Assembly (NCBI GenBank): GCA_039545315.1
Contig: BCIM01000006.1
Coordinates: 186,001-250,000 of the forward strand
Direction: 5' to 3'
Origin: Kondoa malvinella
Lineage: Eukaryota > Basidiomycota > Agaricostilbomycetes > Agaricostilbales > Kondoaceae
DNA: 64,000 nt
Positions 10,614-22,853 of this stretch are shown piece by piece (within the stretch, counting starts at the first letter, position 1; each line of letters starts with the position of its first letter). Below the pieces are notes generated by a model that saw only the letters and a program-made list of their open reading frames with translations, searched no databases and was not told the DNA's origin. A program made the position numbers and the translations under genes.

Positions 10614-12636
10614 ATGGGGTTGCTGCAAATCACACATGACCAAGCTGGATCAGCGACTGTTGGGATTGACAAGAACACGACTGTTGCGAGATTGATAGAG
10701 GAAGCGAGTACGTGCACGTCTCCCTGGCTTGTCTGGGCGCAGCTGATAGACTCTGGCTTTCGACCAGTCGAAGGTTGGCACTTGCAAGCATTTGCGAGAC
10801 GAGTCAAGCTGAATGCATACACAAGGTCTGGAATTGCCTGGTGTCGCTTCAGATTATCGCTTGCAGCAAGAACTCAATGGCAAGAGACTGCTCGTCCTCG
10901 CATCTGCTATTCCTCAGTTGAAGGCCAACAGCGAAATCTTTCTTGTTGCTGCACCTCAGAAACAGAAAGCTCCAACGCCGTTAGAGATAGCCCACCACCA
11001 GGCTTTCCCTACTCCTCCTGCCTCTGAATCTCCTCGACTGCAGTCTACAAACACCACTGCTCCTGTCAAGCAGGAGAATGTCTCTCCACCTGCTTTACCG
11101 CCGGCAACTGGGATCAGAAAGCTATCGCATGGCAGACCGAAGAAGACAAGCACATCGTCACAAGCTAGTTCTGTAGCAGACACTTCTACTTCAGCTTTCG
11201 CTCGTCCTCAGCGTAAGCCCAAAGCTGTCCCAAGGTAGAAGCTACTGAATCTGACAGTAGCTGTGACTGTACCTGCTGTAGCCAGCACTTCAAGTCAAGC
11301 TGCTTCTCCATTTGGCGCCGAGTACTTCAAGACATCAGCAAAGGCAAGTCAACTCCTAGCTAACGCTTTGAAACGCCCATCAAATGACAAGACAAAGAAA
11401 CGCAAAGCCATATCCGGTGATAAGCTTGTCTTTATTTGGCGACTCAATGACGTTCCCTCGACAGGTAAGATCACGCACTATTCGCATCTAGCGCGGGCCA
11501 TAACATGCTGCGAATAGCGTTCGACTCTCGCTCGGAGACTATTGGCGACGTCCAGATCCAGATGGCCGCTTTGGTGACTCATGGCAAGACCTTCGTGTCG
11601 ACTCCTCGCCTAGACGATTTCAAGATCATGCATCAGAATGGCAGATTGTGTTTGCCCACCGAGCGACTGGACAGCTTTGATCTTCCTTGTGGACTTTGGG
11701 TCACTTGCACCACAGTACAGGTTGGATCAAATCCGGTATTCGTGAACCTATCTGTTCGACACGAGCAACATGTGGTCACCTTCAAAGGTAGGCTTCATAG
11801 CTGAAGATATGGAATCTCCCCTAAGAAAAAGACAGTCTTGAAAAAGCCTCAAAGTCCAGTCATGATGATCTCTCTTTTCGATCGGTTGGCCGAAATTTTT
11901 CCACAAAGCAAGCTCAGTCCTGCAGATTATTACTTGTCACATGGAGAACAGCAATTTGATGTGTTCAACAACGAGCTTGTAGGTGGCCCTAGGCACGACC
12001 AGTCGTGTTCTAGGCTAATCTTCTCGCGCTAGCTTGCAAACTACTCATCCATGTTTGAGCAAGGCAAAACGACCTTTGGTGCGGCTGCTACTTGCTACTA
12101 CGACAATAGGCTCATTTGAGTAACAGCGGTCCATCCTATGAAGCCCTACAACCTCCATGTGTCGATCGATTCTGCCGACCCTTGCGAAACAAACGGTGAG
12201 CTCGCAACCTGCTTCTCGAACCCAGCCTGAAACATCTTCTATAGTTGACCGCTCCATCTCCATCGGTGGTCTATTGCGTCGTTACGAAAAGTAGGGTCAA
12301 TACTTCGCTACTGCCCAGAGCTGACGTATCGTGATCAGAGAGCACAATTGGCCTACAGACTCTAGACAAGTCTTGATCAAAGCAAAGGACGTCGACCCGC
12401 CATCATGGTTCGACCTCGACCAAGCCGACCCAAGTGAGCCCTTTTTCAGATACGGTCAGAATGGCGACACTATTGCTTTTGAAAAGTACGCGCTCGTCGT
12501 TTCGTATAACCTTGCCTCTGATATCGTTCTCAGAGTCGAATGGGAGGTCAAAGCCTCACCGCCGAAAAAGAAAGCAAAGTTATTGAAGCGCGACTTTGAT
12601 TCAGACTCGGAATTCAAGCTTACCGAAAGTAACTAG
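10614..12636 (+). CDS. Unrecognised protein with several predicted ubiquitin-like (beta-grasp) segments, paralogue A
   Basis: Eleven exons: 10614-10707, 10768-10773, 10826-11212, 11258-11464, 11518-11787, 11836-11978, 12033-12078, 12127-12195, 12245-12290, 12339-12485, 12534-12636; 505 residues, exactly in frame (the fourth exon could start at 11261). An N-terminal segment (TTVARLIEEAIEG, then SDYRLQQELNGKRLLV) resembles the ubiquitin-like fold at the start of TUG/ASPL proteins. A Pro/Ser-rich linker follows, then a second segment (SETIGDVQIQMAALV, then IMHQNGRLCLPTERLDSF), a third (LFDRLAEIF, then DYYLSHGEQQFDVFNNE) and a fourth (ISIGGLLRRYEKEHNW, then EPFFRYGQNGDTIAFE), ending in a Lys-rich tail. 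I do not recognise the whole protein. It aligns along its length with the next gene, which starts 131 bases downstream. The ubiquitin-fold assignment is inference from pattern. Confidence 0.75.
10768..10773 (+). other. 6-nt microexon of paralogue A
   Basis: The bases tcgaag lie between introns 10708-10767 and 10774-10825, both with GT and AG ends. Including them turns the junction into EEA-I-E-G-L and matches paralogue B (EEA-C-E-G-F) with no gap. Direct joining of the flanking exons would lose two residues conserved in both genes. Confidence 0.75.
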
Positions 12637-12767
12637 AGGGAAGGAAGAGGTCTGTCGGGTGATTGCTTTTTCTTGTAGATATTTTACGGTCTGCATTACG
12701 TGATTCGGGTTGATTTTGGGCGTCCATCTGAATTTGCTTCTGGTGTGGAGTCTGCTGGTCAGAGACC

Positions 12768-15074
12768 ATGAGCACACTATCTCTGTCCTTCGTTGATGAA
12801 CATGGCGAAGAGGAAATTGCATGTGTCGGATTTGACGAAAACGCGACGGTCCAAACACTGCTTGAAGAAGCTTGTGAGTGTAGCTAGAGCATCTCGTATA
12901 TCGAGCCGTTAACAGTAACAATGCTTCTGATAGGCGAAGGTTTGGCCGAACAAGAGTGCTACTCGACATGCATTGACACTTGCTGTGCACTTCACTGCAG
13001 GATTCGGCTTGGAAGGAAATACGCAAGATTGGCGTCTCGTGCAAGAGATTGATGGCAAGCGTCACATAATCTTCTCCTCTGCTCTTCGAACCATTGCGCC
13101 GGGGAGTCACCTCTATGTTGTGCCTGCGAAGAAGCGTGCTCCTGCTGTGCTCGACTCGGCGAACCACACATCCCCTGCTGCATCCGTATCAGCTTCATCT
13201 TCTGCACCATCATCTGCTCTTCCCCCAAGTCAAGGCCGCAGAAGGCTCTCCCATCAAGCGAACGAGCAGCACACTGCGAACAGTCTGCCTCGTACTTCTC
13301 AAGCTGCACCAGCGAGGCAGTCTTCTGCCCAAGCAGCTCGCCCGAGACAGCCTGACCCGACAGCGGGTAGCAGCGCGAGCCAAGAGATTCCTGCAAGAGT
13401 CACTGTACCAGCACTGAACAGTGCCACGCAATCAGCTCCAGCTAGACAGTCTATGCCAGTGCCTGTTAGCTCGTCATCGCGACTGCACGTAAATGCTGCT
13501 CGGGTCGATCATGATCTAGTGTCTCCAGCCGCAGCTCCACTTAGCTCCTTACCGTCGTCTGAAGAAGAAGTTGAGTACGCTCCAGGTAAGAATGTCTGTT
13601 CATATTCCCGTCTGGGCTGTAATATCCTTCTGCAGCTACCGCCGCCACGCGGGCTACAATCTCGCATGCCTCGACTTCGCGCTTGCATGCATCTCCAACC
13701 AAAGACGCGCGAGTCCATCTCTTCACTACTTCTGCTGCTTCGAACAAGACTCTCAATGCACTGATGGGCAATGCTGCTCCGAAGAACAAAAAACGCAAGC
13801 AAGACGACCTTAGCTTTCGTTGGAGAAGCTCTACAATACGTGTAGATAGCGCGTTCACCTCTCGCCCAGCGCATGGGTCGCTGATGAAGATAGACAGTGC
13901 TTGACCCAGCTACCGAAACTATAGGCGATATCCAAATTCAAGTCGCCCGTGCTATGAAAGGCAAAGTCATCGATTTCTTCGTCCCTGACCCCGAGCCTGA
14001 GGATATCACGATCCTGCTACCCACTGGCAGAGCTTTAAAATCAGGCACGCGATTCGACAAGCTAGTCAAGCCAGTCGATTGTATTTTAACGTGCCGCACA
14101 GAAAAGTTGGTCTATCATATTGCTGCTTGACTATGCGTTCGTCTAAATAGCTTGCAGCTTCCATTCAGCGAGCGAATCGGCTATCAGAACTATCAGAATT
14201 CGTCATGGAACCAATGCCTTTCAGGTGGATGGTCCGTGCAACCGCAAGCTTTTACTACTTTGCGCTGATCATTTGCCATACAGTGGTCTGCACAACTTCA
14301 TATCCGCTGACAGTCCTTACTATCTTTGAACGCATCGCCGAGATCGCCCTTTACTCGCACATTAATCCCTCTGATCATTATCTTATGTTCGAGGAAGGAG
14401 TGGACGTCTTCAATGCTGAGAGCGTCAGTCAAATCGCTCAGACTAGACTAGACTAGACACTACTGAATGTATTCCTGCAGATGTCAGGCTACAGAGACCA
14501 ATTTGATGCTGAAGAGAACAATTTTGGTAAGCTCATGAAGCGATGTAAGAGTAAATGTCTGATGTCGTGTCGATAGAAATCCATGCAATGCGTCCTTATC
14601 GGTTACGTCTCCACGAAGTCGACGGTAAGATGATTGGGCGAGAGATTGAGTGTCAGTCAATTCATGTACGGATGACACGCACTGACGATGCTCTGCAGTG
14701 GAACTAGATACTTCTCTAGGAGAATTGATGCGCCGTCTAGAGAGGTGAGCCTATTCAAAACTGCCCGCGATATTCCGCTAACCGTGAGTAGGGAAGAGAG
14801 ATGGGAGAAGGATTCGAAACACCTGCTAATCCTCGAGAAGGAGACTGACACATGGAAAGACTTGGATCATGTGGACTATTCCGAGCCAGTGTTCCGTTAT
14901 GCGGCAGATGGAGACGATGTCGCTTTCGACAGGTGCGTGATCTTGCTTCGTGCATGATCTCGAGCTGACGCATTGGACAGCGCCGTCTACAGAGAAGAAA
15001 GAGCTCCCAAGAAGAAGAGAAAGAGGGCGCGACAAGGCTCTCGCAAGTCTGCTGGTCAGGCTTCTCACCACTAA
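12768..15074 (+). CDS. Unrecognised protein with several predicted ubiquitin-like (beta-grasp) segments, paralogue B
   Basis: Twelve exons: 12768-12873, 12934-12939, 13001-13585, 13636-13839, 13898-14105, 14151-14224, 14314-14423, 14481-14526, 14577-14624, 14699-14744, 14792-14932, 14981-15074; 555 residues in frame. It aligns end to end with paralogue A: N-terminal segment (FDENATVQTLLEEACEGFG, then DWRLVQEIDGKRHII), longer Ser/Ala/Pro linker, second segment (PATETIGDIQIQVARAMKG, then ITILLPTGRALKSGTRFDKL), third (TIFERIAEIALYSHINPSDH), fourth (DTSLGELMRRLEREERW, then EPVFRYAADGDDVAFDSAV) and a basic tail (APKKKRKRARQ) that could be a nuclear localisation signal. The 46-nt exons at 14481 and 14699 have same-length partners in paralogue A. 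The joins around 14105-14151 and 14224-14314 are the least certain. Function unknown. Confidence 0.72.
12934..12939 (+). other. 6-nt microexon of paralogue B
   Basis: The bases gcgaag lie between introns 12874-12933 and 12940-13000. Skipping the microexon would create an in-frame TGA at the exon 1/exon 3 join, so it is required for an open frame. Its partner in paralogue A is at 10768-10773. Confidence 0.75.
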
Positions 15075-15234
15075 CTCTCAATGCATGTTTGGCCGATACA
15101 GCACACACACACGGTGTTCGCTGTGCCCGTGCCATTGTCCAGTATTGCCAAACCAAGTAGCAGTCATTATTCCGCGGTTTCGGCGCGGTGCCTTGCTTTG
15201 AGACACGACGACGATACCCAGCTCCGCTACCAGC

Positions 15235-17887
15235 ATGGGAGGCATACGTAACATCGAGTATTACTTTCAAGAGCGACAGCTGATCAAGGAGCTTCCGCTG
15301 TCTGCGCTCAAGGACACTCGACTTGGAATCGATGCTGGGCATTACATTGACCTGCTCCTATCAAGCGAGGCTACCAAAGAGCCCAACGTGACTGCACTAG
15401 GCGGTGTACCAAGCGCTCTAGGCCCAAGAATAGAGGAACACCTCCGAACTCTCGAAGTCAACAAGATCAAGCCCATCTTTGTCTTCTCTGGTCTCGCAGT
15501 CAGGCAACGCGAGAAGCCGCTCAGCAATTCTGAAGAGGTCTCGCTCAAGCCTTCGAAGCGGCAGCAAGCTTGGGAGCATTATGAGAAAGGCAGGGTAGAT
15601 CAGGCGACGGCCAACTTCAGCGCTGGCTCGAGCACCACCTACAAGGACATTCTCCGCTTTGTGCATAGGAACTTCAAGCACCGCAATACTGAATTCATGA
15701 CTGCTCCATATCTGGCTTCAGCGCAGGTGCGTTGCGACGTTCGGTTTGGGCGTGTATGGAAGCTAACATCGGATTCGCTTCAGTTGGTCTATCTTGAGCG
15801 TCACCCCAAGTCCTACGTCCACGGCTGCTTTGCGAGCAACGAGCTCCTGCTCTTCGAAGGAGCGGAGCGAGCCATCCTCTCTATAGACTGGTCCAAAGCA
15901 ACTTTCACCTTTGTCAACAAGGCCGACATACTTCGAGATCTTGGGCTTACTTCATGTCAATTCCTAGACCTCGGTCTACTAGCAGGCTTCGACCATTGCC
16001 CAACATTCCCCATCATTCTACCTCACGACTTCTCTGTTCGAGCCGCTCACAACATCATCCAGCAATTCCGCTCCGGTCTTCCAGCAGTAGTTCAATATAG
16101 CGAAACTCATCCTCTAGTCAAAGCAGCTTCCTACATTGAATTGTTCACTCGCGCTCGAGCACTGATCAAATTCTCCCTCGTCCTCTGCGCTGGCGACGAT
16201 TCCGGCAAAGTTCTTCCTCTTCCTCTAGCATTCCCTACCAACCCACCTACGACAGCAAGCGAAGTCCCTTCCGACCTACATGACGTCTTCTCTCATCGAT
16301 TACCAGACGAAGTCTATTTTCAGCTATGGCGCGGTCTAGTCGGTACGACTGCGCTAGACGCTCTTACTTCCGGACATTGGGTAGACGAACCGCCGCTGTG
16401 CTCTGGCGCGACGGACGATTACAAGCGCTTTCTGAAAGAGACTCTGACGGAACATCCTCAAGGGCCGAGATGCGTTGCTTTGGGTCTCTTGAGCTCGGTT
16501 TTGAATCCGTTCTGGGGCAAGAGACAAGTGGTACGCGTTCTGGCAGACAGCAATCGCCGTTGCTCATACCCACTCTCTACAGGTCGGCGTGTACTACTTT
16601 GAGAATGGCGCAGGCTCGCAATCCCTCATACCGCACAATTCAGCATCAACGTCTAGCGTGGTCGGCAGAGTCAACTCGTGGAATGTTGGTCTCGGCATCA
16701 TCGAGGAGAATCTAAGCAGGCAGAATGTGAGTCTTGATCTCAACAACTTGACGTGAGCTTATGTAGCAAGGGCAGTCATCGACTATTGATCTAGCACTAT
16801 GCCTTGGAGCAACACAAAATTCGAAGCTGGCTGGTCAGACTCGGACTACAAAAACTGCTAAGGTTCGTGAATAGTGATAGGATTGTGTTTGTTCTCATTC
16901 ATGGCTGTAATCGAACAGCTGCTAGAAAAAAAGGACGAGATCGTAGCCAACACCTTATGGCGCTTCCTGGAACTGCGCGGTTTCCTGAACAGCTCACACA
17001 ACCACACTGCTCACGCCAAGGCACTCTATCTGTCACTTCAAGAAGCACGAGGAAATGACAAGTTCCAAGAACCGCTGTATCTGGCCTTGGAGCTGCTCAG
17101 GGCGAATGTGCTACATGCAGGCAAGTTTGGCGGAAAGATTTTGAGTGGTGGCCCGAACATTGGTTCAGGTGAGCGAGCACTGTTCTTGCTTCTTACGAGG
17201 CTGAGAGCGGTGTCCATTTCACAGAAGCGGATCAGAAGAGCATGCTGCTTGTCCTTCGCGTCACGAGTATTGTGCCGATCAACACTCCAGTTTGTCATCA
17301 TGATAGGCAGCTTGGGTGCAGAACACTGATGTCTACTTTAGAATCAAGCATGGACTGGTCCTCTGTCGCGCGAGCTACTGGTCTTCAACTCTTTCCTTCG
17401 TGCTCTCAGCCGCTCTATCCGCGCTCTAGTGGAAGCAACAACAGCACACATGCTCCTTCGTTCAGACGCGCGTCGCTCGAGAGAAGACTGCTTGGAGATT
17501 GCGCTCAGCTTGCCGTTCCAGAACGATAGCAGTACAGGTATGGGTATTGTGGTTAAAGGGTACTGTGATGCAGTGTGGCATATGGGAATGCAAGTAGAAG
17601 GAGGAATGACGGGTCCGCAAGGGAAGGACATCAAGGAAGGTGCTGTAGAGCTGCTTGAGCAACCTTTTGGCGCGAGTGTGCGGAATGTCAAGGGCGAGTT
17701 GGAGCGAGGATTCCGCTTCTGGGACACTGTAAGGACTCAGTCGCAGCTATTATGGACATCCACTGATCAGAGACGCGTGTAATAGGTCTGTCGTGCTGTC
17801 AAGACGCTCAATAAGGAGCAGGCTATTTCGCCAGAATTGTCGAAGCAGTTTGATGATGCGGATATATGGCTCAGGCAGTTTCGCTGA
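15235..17887 (+). CDS. MKT1: MKT1-like post-transcriptional regulator (XPG/FEN1-like fold)
   Basis: The start MGGIRNIEYYFQERQLI, then LGIDAGHYIDLLL, and the following IFVFSGLAVRQREKP match the XPG-like N-terminal domain of Mkt1, a yeast factor that works with Pbp1 on mRNA translation and stability. An internal segment (LVYLERHPKSYVHGCFASNE, then LLGLTSCQFLDLGLLAGFD region) corresponds to the XPG-I-like part. The C-terminal Mkt1 domain includes GMGIVVKGYCDAVW and the end DIWLRQFR. Clear introns: 15727-15783, one near 16530-16583 (restores RQVVGVYYFENG), one after LSRQN near 16727, others around 16860-16960 and 17170-17350, and the last joining DTV to CRAVKTLNKEQ near 17729-17786. Catalytic acidic residues of true nucleases were not confirmed. 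Confidence 0.82.
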
Positions 17888-18322
17888 AGGGGAATGCAAT
17901 ACTAGCTTGCGTTCAGAGAGATCGAGACTCTTTCGAAACCAACGGCCCTGCAAAGGGAAAGTTCAGTCACGTCGTTGGCAAAACGCCTTCCTGAGAGTTC
18001 TTCCCTACCACCGCGATATACTTTTCGAGTCACCTATTTGCTACATGCGATAGGAAGAGACGCGCTATACCACTGTGGAACATACCCTGCTAGCCTTTGA
18101 TAGGCCGCAATACAACAATTCTCACCTTCCTTTGGCAAATCTCCGAACGCGATCACTCGACTTGACCGGGCTCATCTGACCCAGTACAACGCTCAGAAGG
18201 TAGGCCTAGCTATCTCTACACGTCCACAGCCAAATTCTAAAGCGCAAGACGCGCTTTTGACAGAATTTCTTCGCGATTCTCTCGTTTTCACACTTTCCCT
18301 TTCCTTTTCGCTGCAACAAGTC
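17888..18322. other. Spacer with pyrimidine-rich 5' leader of the forkhead gene
   Basis: No gene seen. From about 18265 to 18318 the plus strand is rich in C and T (for example tttccctttccttttcgctg), a common feature near fungal transcription starts. Confidence 0.5.
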
Positions 18323-20960
18323 ATGAGCGTCCCTGCTACGCCTGGACTGCTCTTTCCTGGCAATGACTCTCAAATGTCATCCTCCTCACCTGGTATCGCG
18401 ACCCCTGCTGGTAATGGCTCGCACCAGCCCTTCATCGCAATGTCTTCCCCCGGCAACGCGCCTAGCTTTGCGATTTACGCGTCAAACAAGCCACAACACA
18501 ATATACCTTATGGCCAGTATCAAGCAAACGCTGTTCCGCAATTCAAGGGGCAAGAACACTTTCAAATGCCGCCTTTTATGAGGTCAAACAGCTTTCCAGC
18601 TCTACCACCCGTGCCAGACCAGCAGCAACATGCTTCGCTAAATAGCCTGGCACCTCCATCGAATCAAAGACGCGCTGTTTCGGCTGAACCAATGCCTTCT
18701 CACGATAACGGCTTCTTCAACCATCCTTTACCCATGTCAGATCAGCCGTCCTCTCCTCGAAGAGCATCTCAACCATATCCTAACGCGGATGATTTCAGCG
18801 TTGGTCTGGGACTTGGATTTGGACCGTCGCCCAACAAGATTGGCCTGGGTCACGTCGCGCATATGATGCAATTCGCGTCGCCTAACAGTCGGGCAACACT
18901 CGATAGCTTTCTGAAGAGTCAGGCGCAGAAGCAACAGGGGCATCGGATGCATCAGCCTCTCGTACGTAGTCATCAAACGAAAACGTTTCTTAGGCTGATT
19001 CCTTGCATAGGTGTCGGCGAATGATTATCGCGACTTCTTCTCGGAAGCTTCGAACAATCAGTGCAGCGATGCGGCAGCACCTTCGTCCGGCAATTCGCAG
19101 CAACCGAATCGAAAGAAGCGCAAGGCATCAACCCAAAACGACGACCTCTCGCTTGATCAGGAAGCAACTCGCGAGCACGAACCCAGCTCACCCTCGCCAT
19201 CAGTCTCTATTCCGTACAGTTCTTCGAGCCGCACCTCATCTCTCGTCGGTTCTCCTGCTAATGGCCAAGCCTCTCTGCCATCTACTCAAGACTGGCTAAC
19301 GCTTCGCCGTGCTGCCCAGACTAGCAATCGCAAGAAATACGCTGAAGAATCTTCTGAGATTGGCGATCAAGATTCCGATTACCAGCCGGACTTTCCCATT
19401 CTAGAAGGCGCACCTCCTCGCTACATGGTTTCTGTTCCAATCGCTCAAGCGCCCAAGCCACCTCCAAAGGAGAAGAAGAAGAAAGCTCCAGCTGCCAAGA
19501 AGGAGAAGGCCGCGACAACCAGCTCAGACGCGGACTACTCCGCTGTTGCTGCTGCACCTCGCGACAAGTCTGCCAAACCGCCGTTCAGCTACGCTGCTCT
19601 AATCGGCCAAGCTATCCTCAGCGGAGCAGAGAAGAAACGCTCCTTGGCCGACATCTATGGCTACATTATGGAGTGCTACCCTTTCTATCGGAAAGAAGAT
19701 GCAGGCTGGCAAAATTCGATTCGTCACAACCTTTCGCTTAACGAGTGCTTTGTCAAGACGATTCGGGATCCTGATAACCCGGGCAAGGGTAGTCTGTGGG
19801 CCATTTCAGAGGGCACGGAGCATCAATTTGCAAATGGTGGATTTGTGAAAAAGGGTGCTGCGCCATCGAAGAAGCGTTCTGGCAAGACCGCTATTCTTCC
19901 TCAACCTGCTCTCACCCTGCCGCAAGTCCTTCCACCTTCTCTTACCGGCGACGCGCTGCTTCCTCGAAAGAAGGCAAAGACAAAAAAGGCTGCTACAACG
20001 CCAGAACCAGAACCAGAACCTACTTTCACGGTCGAAGTAGATGAAGCGGACAGGCGGCCTCGTCGAGCTGCAGCCGTTGTGGCTGAACAGAAGCGAGTCG
20101 AGTGCACCATCTCGACTTCGGATATCGAGATCGACATTGAGGTCGCTGAACCGGTCAAGGCTGCTCGTGAATCGTCAACGCCTGCTCCGGAACAACCTGC
20201 TCACGATGAGTTTCCTCTTCTTACTCGGGAATTCTTTGCTTCGCCCGAACATCCAGCTCGAAAGCGTATGTCGACCGTGGACGGTCAACTATCGGGACCG
20301 AACTTCTTCCTGCCGCCTGCTCATATCAAGTCTGGTCCTTCTCCTTTTGCGCCTGCTTTCGAGGATTATGCGCCGCCCTTCCATAGTCAAGGAATCGCTT
20401 CACCTGGCGGTCATTTGCGAGGCAACTCTTTCTTGCCTAGTATTGGTTCACCTCTTCGCCGTGCTCGTGCTGGTAGCAGCCCTCCAAGACTTTCGGCCAA
20501 AAAGCAGTCATCAGCCAGCAACTCGGACGACGATGAAGATCCGCTTTCCCCTCTGTCGAGCACGATGGGTTCTCCTCGCTCACCACCGAAAGAGCAATCA
20601 ACACCCAGAAGTCCCCACAAGCGCAGCGCTAGCTTGTTCGGCATCAACCTGCTCGGCTCGGCTACTTCACCCTCTCGCGCATTGCAGAACATCCAGAGCA
20701 CGCCAAAAGGTCATTCGCGTCAGTTTACCGGTTTCAGCACGCCCGGTCGAACGATCCTCAATTCCAGCTACCAAGCCATCTATGCGGCTGATCCATACGA
20801 CTTTGGCGGGCTCGTCCAATCCGAGCTTGATCGAATGGGTGAAGATTCGAGCTTTTCCGGTCCCAACTTTTTCGACACTGGTTTCATGTCTACACCTCGG
20901 CTCGGCAGTCATACACGAAGAGGCAGCAGCTCTGCTATGGGCTTTCACTCGCCATGGTAG
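18323..20960 (+). CDS. Forkhead-box transcription factor
   Basis: Two exons, 18323-18961 and 19011-20960, give 862 residues in frame. The forkhead DNA-binding domain is encoded at about 19573-19830: KPPFSYAALIGQAIL, then RSLADIYGYIMECYPFYR, then WQNSIRHNLSLNECFVK and GKGSLWAI. The helix 3 motif NSIRHNLSLN is intact. A 240-residue low-complexity N-terminus, an acidic/Lys-rich segment before the domain and a long Ser/Pro-rich C-terminus with many SP sites (CDK-type) surround it. An EPEPEPE stretch is encoded by a small repeat near 20003-20020. The domain resembles the cell-cycle forkhead proteins of fungi, but assignment to HCM1, FKH1/2 or sep1 type cannot be made by eye. No FHA domain was recognised. 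Confidence 0.9.
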
Positions 20961-21196
20961 TCGTCACGTTTGTGTGAATATACAATAAGAATTGGTCTAT
21001 AATTGTTTGTGGAATACTGTTTTACTGTAGCTGTACTTGTCTAGGGAATCTTGCGTTGTATCTGTAGGAACTATTGATGTACTCGTTATTATATTGCATT
21101 GATGCTTTTCTGGCTTCGACCTCCATGTGAAACATCCCCAGCTTTTTCTTCGGTTGCGGAGTGAGAGAGCGATTTTGGACTCTAACAAGCATCAAG

Positions 21197-22764
21197 ATGG
21201 CAGAAGCACTCGGAATCGTAAGCGAGCTCCATATCTGTGTCGTGCTCATACTGATCTTGCCATAGTCAAACCTCTTTAATGTCAAAGGCAAGACCGCTGT
21301 TGTGCGTCTACCAGGGAGCTCTGTATGCATCAACAGCAAGCTGACAGGTCTGTTGATAGGTCAGCGGAGGCGGCAGCGGTATCGGTCTGATGATCGCGAC
21401 TGCTTTCGTCAAGAATGGTGGTCGGGTTATTATCGCTTCAAGGAAGGAGAAGCAATTGAAAGAGGTCAGCTTCGGGAGGGTTTACAGTGGGAGTGGATGC
21501 TGAAGATCGACAGGCCTGCGATGGATTGAACAAGATGGGTCCTGGTAAGTGCGAGTATGTCGTTGCGGATTTGGGCAGCAAGGCGGGTTGCGATGCTTTG
21601 AGCGCTGAAGTCAAGAAGAGAGTCAGTGATTCAGGGGTCAGAAGGTTATCTGATGCTGATGCTGGCTACCAGACAAACAAGGTCCATGTGCTTGTCAACA
21701 ACTCTGTGCGTTGTATGCTGGTCGAACGAGCATTCGCTGACATGGATTGTGCAGGGAGCTACTTGGTATGTCTTTTATGCCTTTAGTCGCCAAAATGCTG
21801 AGCAAGATTAGGGGAGCGCCTTACAATGATGTTCCAGAAGCGCAAGGCTGGGACAAGATTCTCGCTTTGTAAGTTGTCGATTTCCCGGCAGCATGGGGCT
21901 AACATGAGCTGAAAGGAACGTCAAATCCCTCTTCTACATGACTCAAGGCTTGACTGAGCTACTAGCTAAAGACGCTACCAACATTGGTGCGCGCCTTAAC
22001 GCACAAGACACGAATTCGCTTGCTGACCTGCAAAGGTAGACCCCGGTCGCGTCATCAACATCTCATCTGTAGCTGGTCTAGACCCTAGAGCAGAAGGAAC
22101 TGGTCTCGGAGCTACCGGTACTGGATTGTGGAGCTACAACACTTCGAAAGGTAAGTCTCCGAAGATGATCAACTGCTATGCTAATGCCTTGTGGGTAGCC
22201 GCTGCCATTCATCTTTCAAAGACACTTGCTGTGACTCTTGGTATGTCTGCATGCGTGATTGGTATGAGGAGCTGCTGATTGATCGTAAAGGCCCTCGCTA
22301 CATTACCGTCAACACTATCTGCCCTGGAGGTACGCTGCCATCTCCTACAGACTCTCAAAGAATAGCACTGACATGGTCATCGTAGTATATCCCTCAAAGG
22401 TCATTCTTCCATTCGCAGTCAGCCGGCGAAATTGACATGCTTTTTCCTAGATGACCGCTTACGGTATCAAGGAGAATGAGAAGGCACTCTCGGCATCTCA
22501 ACCAATGGGCAGGGTGTAAGCTTACAAACTCTTCAAGAATACTCTGGCTGATGGGCTATTGTACAGAGGAACCCCAGAAGATATGGCTGGTCTTGTGCTC
22601 TTCCTCTCATCCAGGTAAGGACCATTTCTCGACAAGTCACTCTTGTGCTAAGGCAAAGAAACAGGGGCGCAGCCCATCTTTCCGGAGTCGTGATTGAGAC
22701 TGACGGAGGAGCCCGAATGTCCGGTCGAGGCGCAATGAGCGAGAAGCAAGCTTCAAAGTTGTAG
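21197..22764 (+). CDS. Short-chain dehydrogenase/reductase (SDR family)
   Basis: NAD(P)-dependent oxidoreductase built from about ten short exons. Spliced landmarks in order: FNVKGKTAV-VSGGGSGIGLMI (cofactor glycine motif; acceptor before GTC at 21360), ATAFVKNGGRVIIASRKEKQLKE, VADLGSKAGCD, VHVLVNNSGATWG (NNSG motif), NVKSLFYMTQGL, VINISSVAGLDP with the catalytic Ser, WSYNTSKAA with catalytic Tyr and Lys (YxxxK), then RYITVNTICPG and the end GTPEDMAGLVLFLSS and GVVIETDGGA. The closest general resemblance is to fungal 3-oxoacyl-ACP-reductase-like SDRs; the substrate cannot be stated. The start at 21197 is supported by the immediate intron and the FNVKGK motif. Confidence 0.85.
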
Positions 22765-22853
22765 AAATAGCTCTATATACTCGTATCGCACATTGTCCAA
22801 TTTGCACAAACTCGTCGCGGAACGACCAACTTTGTTTTCATGGAGTGCATGTC

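Noticed and set aside
19901..20988. Long open frames overlapping the forkhead gene in other frames (315 aa plus strand, others minus)
   Set aside because: Shadows of a long, GC-biased coding exon; composition is basic and domain-free while the forkhead frame is clearly real.
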